From contig CAKUEH010000012.1 in assembly GCA_934646185.1 (NCBI GenBank), forward strand, positions 5,359 to 69,358: a stretch of 64,000 nt of DNA, given 5' to 3'. Origin of the DNA: an uncultured Oscillospiraceae bacterium. Lineage in GTDB: Bacteria > Bacillota > Clostridia > Oscillospirales > Oscillospiraceae. Of the stretch, positions 52,570 through 64,000 are shown one piece after another. The notes under the pieces are model-generated. The model was not told the origin of the DNA and did not search any database. It saw only the letters and a list, made by a program, of their open reading frames with translations. The position numbers and the translations under genes are program-made. Positions within the stretch are counted from its first letter, which is position 1; each line of letters begins with the position of its first letter.

Positions 52570-53079
52570 ATGCCGTTTTCGTTTTTGCCCCGCATGATCT
52601 ACCCGCATCTGACCGATGTGCGCGCAGAGGCTCTGACCGCGCGCGGCGTCTCGTTTCTGATGCTGGATTTTGACAACACCATCGTCCCCTACACGACGAG
52701 CGAACCGACCGTGGAAATGACTGCGTGGCTGGGAGCCATGCAGGCGTCCGGGATCGGGCTGTGCGTCGTGTCGAACAGCAGAAAGCCGCGCGTTGTGGAA
52801 TTCTGTAAAAAATACGGGCTGGACTGCATCACGCATGCGAAAAAGCCCTTTTCGCGCGGTATCCGTGCGTGTCTGGACCGCTTTTCGCTGGAGCCTGCGC
52901 GCTGCGCGCTCGTGGGCGACCAGATCTACACGGACGTGCTGGGCGCAAACTGCGCGGGCGTGCAGTCGATCCTGATCTCTGCGATCCATAATCATACCAT
53001 ATGGCTCAAGCTCCGGCATGTGGCCGAGCTTCCCTTGATTGCAATCGGAAAATGGAGGATCCAACATGAAAAACATTGA
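52570..53079 (+). CDS. yqeG: YqeG family HAD IIIA-type phosphatase
   Basis: The 169-residue protein has HAD motif I MLDFDNTIVPY (nucleophile D33, acid D35), motif II VVSNSRKPRV and motif III-IV KKPFSRGI and VGDQIYTDVLGAN. YqeG is conserved in Firmicutes, often beside yqeH and aroE, and its substrate is not established. Here it overlaps the next gene, a M24 peptidase, by 14 bases. Confidence 0.92.
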   Translation: MPFSFLPRMIYPHLTDVRAEALTARGVSFLMLDFDNTIVPYTTSEPTVEMTAWLGAMQASGIGLCVVSNSRKPRVVEFCKKYGLDCITHAKKPFSRGIRACLDRFSLEPARCALVGDQIYTDVLGANCAGVQSILISAIHNHTIWLKLRHVAELPLIAIGKWRIQHEKH

Positions 53080-54133
53080 AAAGTACCAGAATCTTATCGC
53101 GAAGGGCGAGGTCGACGCGCTGCTGCTGACGTCGAAGCATAACCGGCAGTATGCCGCGGAATACTGCATCGCGGAGGGCGTCGCCGTCATCGGCAGAACG
53201 CAGAGCTATTACTTCACCGACTTCCGCTATATCGAGTCGGCGCAGAAGAATCTGCCCGGCTTTGCCGTGAAGATGGTCGACACGGAGCATCCGTATACGA
53301 AGCTCATCAACGAGGCCATCTCCGACAACACCGTCAAGACCATCGGCTTTGAGGACGATACGCTGACCGTGGAGGAGTATACGCTCTACAACACGAAGCT
53401 CAACGCCGTCCTGCATCCCTATGCCGCCGAGATCAACGCCCCGCGCGCGAGCAAGGAGCCGTGGGAGATCGAGTACATGAAAAAGGCGCAGGAGATCACC
53501 GACCGCACGTTCTCGGATCTTCTGAACGTCATCCATCCGGGCATGACGGAAAAGGAGCTGTGCGCGGAGCTCATCTACCGGCTCTACAAATACGGCTCCG
53601 AGGGCCCGTCGTTCGACCCCATCACCGTTTCCGGCCCCAACACCAGCCTGCCGCACGGCGTTCCGTCCGAGCGCGTTCTGCAGTACGGCGATTTTGTCAC
53701 GATGGACTTCGGCTGCCTGTACCACGGCTACTGCTCCGATATGACCCGCACCATCGCTCTGGGCTATGTGTCCGAGAAGATGGACAAGGTCTATCATACC
53801 GTGCTCGAGGCGCAGCTGGCCGGTATCGCCGCGACGAAGGCGGGCGTCACCGGCAAGGAGATGGACGCGGCTGCGCGGAACGTCATCAACGCCGCGGGCT
53901 TTGAGGGATGCTTCGGCCACAGCTACGGCCACAGTCTCGGTCTTCTCATCCACGAGGCCCCGAACGCCAACCTGCGCAACAACAAGCCCATGCCGGCCGG
54001 CGCGGTCGTATCGGCGGAGCCGGGCATCTACATCCCGGACGAATTCGGCGTGCGCATCGAGGACGTGACGGTCATCACGGAAGACGGCTGCGAGATCCTG
54101 ACGAAGAGCCCGAAAAATTTGATTATTTTATAA
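53066..54133 (+). CDS. M24 family Xaa-Pro peptidase
   Basis: The 355-residue protein has a creatinase-type N-terminal domain (1-125) and a pita-bread catalytic domain. All five metal ligands are present: D214 (MDFGC), D225 (YCSDMTRT), H289 (GHSLGL), E318 (AEPGIYIP) and E332 (IEDVTV). It removes N-terminal residues that precede proline. The start at 53066 has GGAGGATCCAAC in front and lies inside the end of yqeG. The gene next downstream is efp, a neighbour pairing often seen in Firmicutes. Confidence 0.92.
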   Translation: MKNIEKYQNLIAKGEVDALLLTSKHNRQYAAEYCIAEGVAVIGRTQSYYFTDFRYIESAQKNLPGFAVKMVDTEHPYTKLINEAISDNTVKTIGFEDDTLTVEEYTLYNTKLNAVLHPYAAEINAPRASKEPWEIEYMKKAQEITDRTFSDLLNVIHPGMTEKELCAELIYRLYKYGSEGPSFDPITVSGPNTSLPHGVPSERVLQYGDFVTMDFGCLYHGYCSDMTRTIALGYVSEKMDKVYHTVLEAQLAGIAATKAGVTGKEMDAAARNVINAAGFEGCFGHSYGHSLGLLIHEAPNANLRNNKPMPAGAVVSAEPGIYIPDEFGVRIEDVTVITEDGCEILTKSPKNLIIL

Positions 54134-54140
54134 GAATATC

Positions 54141-54169
54141 TTGAAAAGCCAAGCAAAATAGTGTAAAAT
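54141..54169 (+). promoter_or_regulatory. Promoter of efp
   Basis: TTGAAA (54141-54146), 17-bp spacer, TAAAAT (54164-54169). A 13-base palindrome GTGTAGTCTACAC (54192-54204) lies in the leader just before the GGAGG site. Confidence 0.78.
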
Positions 54170-54225
54170 CAAAAAGCTATTTTATTTGTTGGTGTAGTCT
54201 ACACATATATTGGAGGAATAATTTT

Positions 54226-54795
54226 ATGGCTACTATTACCGCTGGTGATTTCAGAAACGGTAAAACCTTCGAGATGGACGGCAAGATCATGCAGGTCGTC
54301 GAATTCCAGCATGTCAAGCCCGGCAAGGGCGCTGCGTTCGTCCGCACGAAGATGAAGAACGTCGTGACCGGCGCCGTGACCGAGACTTCTTTCAACCCCA
54401 CCGCAAAGTTTGAGGAAGCCTTCATCGAGCGCAAGGATTATGAGTACAGCTACAACGACGGCGATCTGTACTACTTCATGGATCAGGAGACCTACGACAT
54501 GGTTCCCGTCAGCAAGGACATGCTCGACGACTCCTTCAAATTCATCAAGGAAAACACCCCGGTCAAGCTCCTGAGCTACAAGGGCAACGTCTTCAGCGTC
54601 GAGACCCCGAACTTCGTCGAGCTGACCGTCACCAAGGCTGATCCGGGCGTCAAGGGCGACACCGCCACCAACGTCACCAAGCCCGCGACCGTCGAGACCG
54701 GCGCGGAGATCAAGGTCCCGCTGTTCATCAATGAGGGCGAAAAGATCCAGATCGACACCCGCACGGGCGAGTATCTGGGCCGTGTCAAGGGCTGA
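54226..54795 (+). CDS. efp: Elongation factor P
   Basis: The 189-residue protein has the three-barrel build of EF-P, which relieves ribosome stalling at consecutive prolines. The tip loop reads [10 protein letters not shown] with K34 at the position modified in other bacteria. No modification genes (epmA/B, earP) are in view, and neighbouring residues differ from the EarP-type arginine form. GGAGGAATAATTTT precedes the ATG. It shares a theme with the proline-specific M24 peptidase next door. Confidence 0.95.
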   Translation: MATITAGDFRNGKTFEMDGKIMQVVEFQHVKPGKGAAFVRTKMKNVVTGAVTETSFNPTAKFEEAFIERKDYEYSYNDGDLYYFMDQETYDMVPVSKDMLDDSFKFIKENTPVKLLSYKGNVFSVETPNFVELTVTKADPGVKGDTATNVTKPATVETGAEIKVPLFINEGEKIQIDTRTGEYLGRVKG

Positions 54796-54840
54796 TCCGA
54801 ACGTCAACGAGAGGCATACTGCCGGAAAGGAGATTTTACG

Positions 54841-55302
54841 ATGACGCTTTCTGAAAAATCCGCATATCTCAAGGGCCTGATGGAGGGCATGAAGCTCGAC
54901 ACCGAAACCAACGAGGGCAAGCTGATCTCCGAGATCATCAGCATGCTTCAGGACGTGGCTGAAAATGTTTCCGATCTGGAAGAAGTCGTGGACTGCATTT
55001 CCGATGAGCTCGACTGCATCGAAGAGGATCTCGACAACATCGACGATTACCTGATGGACGACGATGACGACGAGTATGACGACTACGACGAGGACGACGA
55101 CTACGAAGACGCCGACGAGGACGACAATCAGGACGAGTATGACTTCGGCAGCGAGACGCTGTACGAGGTCAAGTGCCCGACCTGCGGCGAAGTGATCACC
55201 ATCGACGAGGAAATGCTCGACGAGGGCGCGACGACCTGCCCGAATTGCGGCGAAGAGCTGGAATTCGACATGGAAGACGAGGAGCCCGAAGAGGATCAGT
55301 AA
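54841..55302 (+). CDS. CD1247 N-terminal domain-containing acidic zinc-ribbon protein
   Basis: The 153-residue protein has a helical N-terminal domain (1-70; LSEKSAYLKGLMEGMKLD, the CD1247 type), a run of aspartate and glutamate (about 73-100), and a C-terminal zinc ribbon with two CxxC pairs (CPTCGEV and CPNCGEE). The role is unknown. It follows efp by 45 bases with AAAGGAG before the ATG, so it is probably co-transcribed with efp. Confidence 0.85.
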   Translation: MTLSEKSAYLKGLMEGMKLDTETNEGKLISEIISMLQDVAENVSDLEEVVDCISDELDCIEEDLDNIDDYLMDDDDDEYDDYDEDDDYEDADEDDNQDEYDFGSETLYEVKCPTCGEVITIDEEMLDEGATTCPNCGEELEFDMEDEEPEEDQ

Positions 55303-55319
55303 CCCCCATCATCCAGAAT

Positions 55320-55353
55320 CAAAAACGCCGCCCGGACGGGCGGCGTTTTTTTG
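55320..55353. terminator. Bidirectional terminator after the efp operon
   Basis: Stem AACGCCGCCC/GGGCGGCGTT with a GGAC loop, flanked by A5 and T7. Confidence 0.92.
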
Positions 55354-55373
55354 CATATTCGGGGAAAGGGCGG

Positions 55374-55814
55374 TCACTTTTTCCAGTGCTTCAGGTGCGG
55401 CACGACGGCTTCCATGTGCGCGCGGACCTGTTCCTTGGGCCAGGCGTCGCTTGCCATATGCTCCACGCAGAAATCGATCAGCTGCTCCGGGCTCGTGTAT
55501 TTGAACGTGCCGTCCGTGTAGCACCACTTGCAGTAGTCCTCGTTGAAGGCGCCGTCCGGCTCTTTGCTGGTGGTGGCGTCCTCGAGCGGCATGCCGCAGC
55601 ACTGACAGATCAGCTGCCGCGGGGAGCCGAGCAGCGTGTTGATCGAGACGTCATACAGGCCCGAGAGCAGCTTGAGCGTTTCGGTGTTCGGCGTGGTCTC
55701 GCCGGTCTCCCAGCGCGACACGGCCTGCCGGGTCACAAAGACCCGCTCGGCCAGCTGCTCCTGCGAGAGGCCCTTCTGTGTTCTTAATTGCAGTAAAATA
55801 TCTTTCGTATTCAT
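55374..55814 (-). CDS. XRE-type regulator with C-terminal zinc ribbon
   Basis: The 146-residue protein has an N-terminal helix-turn-helix (about 6-60; KGLSQEQLAERVFVTRQAVSRWETGETTPN) and a C-terminal zinc ribbon (about 68-145; CQCCGMPL and YCKWCYTDG), the combination found in small Firmicutes regulators whose ribbon domain is otherwise free-standing. The start at 55814 has GAGGAG upstream. The signal it senses is unknown; metal or redox is possible given the cysteines. Confidence 0.88.
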   Translation of the reverse strand: MNTKDILLQLRTQKGLSQEQLAERVFVTRQAVSRWETGETTPNTETLKLLSGLYDVSINTLLGSPRQLICQCCGMPLEDATTSKEPDGAFNEDYCKWCYTDGTFKYTSPEQLIDFCVEHMASDAWPKEQVRAHMEAVVPHLKHWKK

Positions 55815-55834
55815 GCGATCATCTCCTCGGGAAA

Positions 55835-55863
55835 ACTTTAGCATAAAACGGAGCGGAGCGCAA
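55835..55863 (-). promoter_or_regulatory. Promoter of the XRE/zinc-ribbon gene
   Basis: Minus strand: TTGCGC (55863-55858), 17-bp spacer ending TGC, TAAAGT (55840-55835). Confidence 0.7.
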
Positions 55864-55903
55864 GCAACCCGCGGTTGCGGGGGTCGCTTGCCCATTTCAA
55901 ACG

Positions 55904-55977
55904 TAGGGGCGGACGACTCTGTCCGCCTGCAGAATGCAGCGCTTTTTTACGAAAATTTACGGCAAAATCGCACGCAC
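55904..55977. repeat. GTAGGGGC-family fragment
   Basis: GTAGGGGCGGACGACTCTGT begins a hairpin (GGCGGAC/GTCCGCC at 55909-55928) that matches the fragment near 19006. The remainder up to copy D is not recognised. No gene lies between the XRE gene and 56205. Confidence 0.6.
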
Positions 55978-56166
55978 CTAAGCCTCCCCTTGTCATGCCC
56001 CGCATGATAAGGGGAGGTGGCATTTGCGAAGCAAATGACGGAGGGGATTTGCAGCAAGTTTCAGAGCGCTTCGAAATTTGCTGCATTCGAATCCTCTCAG
56101 TCAGCTTCGCTGACAGCTCCCCTTGAGCCCAAGGGGAGCCTTGGGCGCTCCCGCGCCAGTGCGTCG
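55978..56166 (-). repeat. CTCCCCTT-family structured repeat, copy D (inverted)
   Basis: The reverse complement aligns with copies B and C along its length, including the left extension CACTGGC(A/G)CGGGAGCGC, the GTCAGC-GAA-GCTGAC hairpin and the terminal CCTCCCCTT/AAGGGGAGG hairpin. The middle part differs most. Confidence 0.88.
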
Positions 56167-56204
56167 CAAAAGCAAGCTTCAAATTTTGCGGTGTACTGCC
56201 CGTA

Positions 56205-56369
56205 TTATTCGGCTTTCTTCGTCTTTAGAAGCTGTTTGAAAAGGCAAAGGAGCGCTGCGGTTGAAAAAATTTTGAGCAGAAGCGTGTTTTGCCCGCGGAG
56301 CAGAATAATCAGCAGAATGGTTATGACAAGCACAAGAATGATTGCTGCAATGATGATAGCTCTGTTCAT
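56205..56369 (-). CDS. 54-residue membrane protein, unknown function
   Basis: The peptide starts MNRAIIIAAIILVLVITILL, has a second hydrophobic stretch (about 29-44), and ends KQLLKTKKAE: a small protein with one or two membrane helices. A clear promoter (56442-56414) and AGGGG or GGAGG upstream support expression. Codon use is less GC-rich than nearby genes. A nine-codon frame (ATGAACAGGAGG..., ending ATATGA) overlaps the start as ATGA and might couple translation. No family is recognised; a type I toxin-like peptide is possible but unsupported. Confidence 0.6.
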   Translation of the reverse strand: MNRAIIIAAIILVLVITILLIILLRGQNTLLLKIFSTAALLCLFKQLLKTKKAE

Positions 56370-56413
56370 ATGTCCCCTGATTGCCTCCTGTTCATCCTGA
56401 TTTTTACTTTCTC

Positions 56414-56442
56414 ATTGTAACATTGAGCTGCAGGGAAGTCAA
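56414..56442 (-). promoter_or_regulatory. Promoter of the 54-residue membrane protein gene
   Basis: Minus strand: TTGACT (56442-56437), 17-bp spacer, TACAAT (56419-56414). Confidence 0.8.
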
Positions 56443-56482
56443 TTTACCTATGACGGCTTTGGATATTTTGTTTTTTGATGTA

Positions 56483-56515
56483 TAAAAACCGGCGCATCCG
56501 TCTGGATGCGCCGGT
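56483..56515 (-). terminator. Intrinsic terminator of the minus-strand small RNA
   Basis: A perfect 12-bp stem ACCGGCGCATCC/GGATGCGCCGGT with a four-base loop, followed on the minus strand by TTTTTAT. The plus strand has no T run, so it serves minus-strand transcription. Confidence 0.88.
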
Positions 56516-56633
56516 TGTCAACAGAAAATAATTCACAAAAATAGGCCGGACGAATTGACATTCCGGACAAAAGCTGATAGAATGTAAGTCCATAATGCCT
56601 GCGTAGGGCCATTCGCAATTTTCACCACTATCT
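56484..56633 (-). ncRNA. Candidate small RNA overlapping the rpoB promoter
   Basis: A strong minus-strand promoter (56668-56640) and an intrinsic terminator (56515-56483) define a transcript of about 150 bases. It runs across the plus-strand rpoB promoter and the first part of the rpoB leader, to which it is antisense. A stem of ACATTC/GAATGT and repeated GTCCGG blocks are visible inside. One 54-codon open frame crosses the terminator and has only a poor ribosome site, so a coding role is unlikely. I could not assign a known RNA family. Confidence 0.55.
56555..56583 (+). promoter_or_regulatory. Promoter of rpoBC
   Basis: TTGACA (56555-56560), 17-bp spacer, TAGAAT (56578-56583). The leader to rpoB is about 150 bases. 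No rplJL genes lie immediately upstream, so rpoB starts its own transcription unit. Confidence 0.75.
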
Positions 56634-56639
56634 GTTGTG

Positions 56640-56668
56640 ATTATAGCACCGCAAGCCCCTGTGCGCAA
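56640..56668 (-). promoter_or_regulatory. Promoter of the small RNA, facing the rpoB promoter
   Basis: Minus strand: TTGCGC (56668-56663), 17-bp spacer ending TGC, perfect TATAAT (56645-56640). It points towards the rpoB promoter about 60 bases away, so elongating polymerases would collide or interfere. Confidence 0.75.
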
Positions 56669-56743
56669 GCGGAAATGGGAAGAAATAAACAACGCAACCA
56701 GGCGTGTCATAAGACAACTACAGAAAGGCTGTGATGACTTTAC

Positions 56744-60454
<3,711 letters not shown>

Positions 60455-60472
60455 GAAGGAGGCGGCAATACA

Positions 60473-64000
<3,528 letters not shown>

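Noticed and set aside
56484..56600. 54-codon peptide encoded by the small RNA
   Set aside because: The frame runs through the intrinsic terminator, and its start has only a weak GGTG upstream.

Overview
The window is bacterial chromosomal DNA from a GC-rich member of the Clostridia, most like the Oscillospirales/Oscillospiraceae. The reasons are a low-GC-Firmicutes gene set (YtrA-type GntR regulator with ABC genes, TmcAL next to AckA, XpaC-TelA-TPM, YqeG, DUF1540, DUF5058, a Firmicutes RF3), strong AGGAGG ribosome binding sites, vegetative promoters of the TTGACA-N17-TATAAT type, and very GC-rich third codon positions. That GC3 bias produces huge antisense reading frames, which I leave out. 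No rRNA, tRNA, CRISPR array, prophage or insertion sequence was found. The genus is not certain.

Layout. 1-3.8 kb: translation and stress genes on the minus strand (yigZ fragment, hflX, rpmE), then a self-overlapping gntR-ABC-permease operon with a readable operator. 3.8-6.3 kb: tmcAL and ackA, divergent. 6.4-11.4 kb: a minus-strand run of a small membrane gene, recD2, comF and mreB, then traX. 11.5-19 kb: cell-envelope genes (DUF554, an anchored DUF4015 glycosidase-like protein, a 1341-residue SLH/Ig-like surface protein), with a complete-looking type I toxin-antitoxin locus between the last two. 19.2-23.8 kb: a three-subunit molybdenum hydroxylase (xdhA-xdhB-xdhC) divergent from a MocA-like cytidylyltransferase. 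23.9-28.8 kb: membrane proteins (DUF2207, DUF1540) and an xpaC-telA-TPM operon. 28.8-36.9 kb: rpe with a long leader, a Y-family polymerase, a GNAT acetyltransferase, a DUF5058/membrane protein/M20 peptidase operon, and a MATE pump. 37.1-44.8 kb: a four-gene ABC block. 45.2-50.1 kb: an AAA-CYTH fusion, two HAD hydrolases, an SH3-type membrane-anchored protein and a cupin. 50.1-55.3 kb: translation genes (prfC, yqeG, a M24 peptidase, efp). 55.4-64 kb: an XRE/zinc-ribbon regulator, repeats, a 54-residue membrane peptide, a candidate antisense RNA, then rpoB and the start of rpoC.

The most unusual features are short and non-coding or nearly so: the Hol-Tox toxin with its convergent antisense RNA (14.29-14.61 kb), an AUG-UAG start-stop mini-ORF with its own Shine-Dalgarno in the leader of prfC (50.17 kb), and a minus-strand promoter-to-terminator unit that runs through the rpoB promoter (56.48-56.67 kb). 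Two families of structured intergenic repeats are scattered through the window, one in four copies and one in two full copies plus related fragments.
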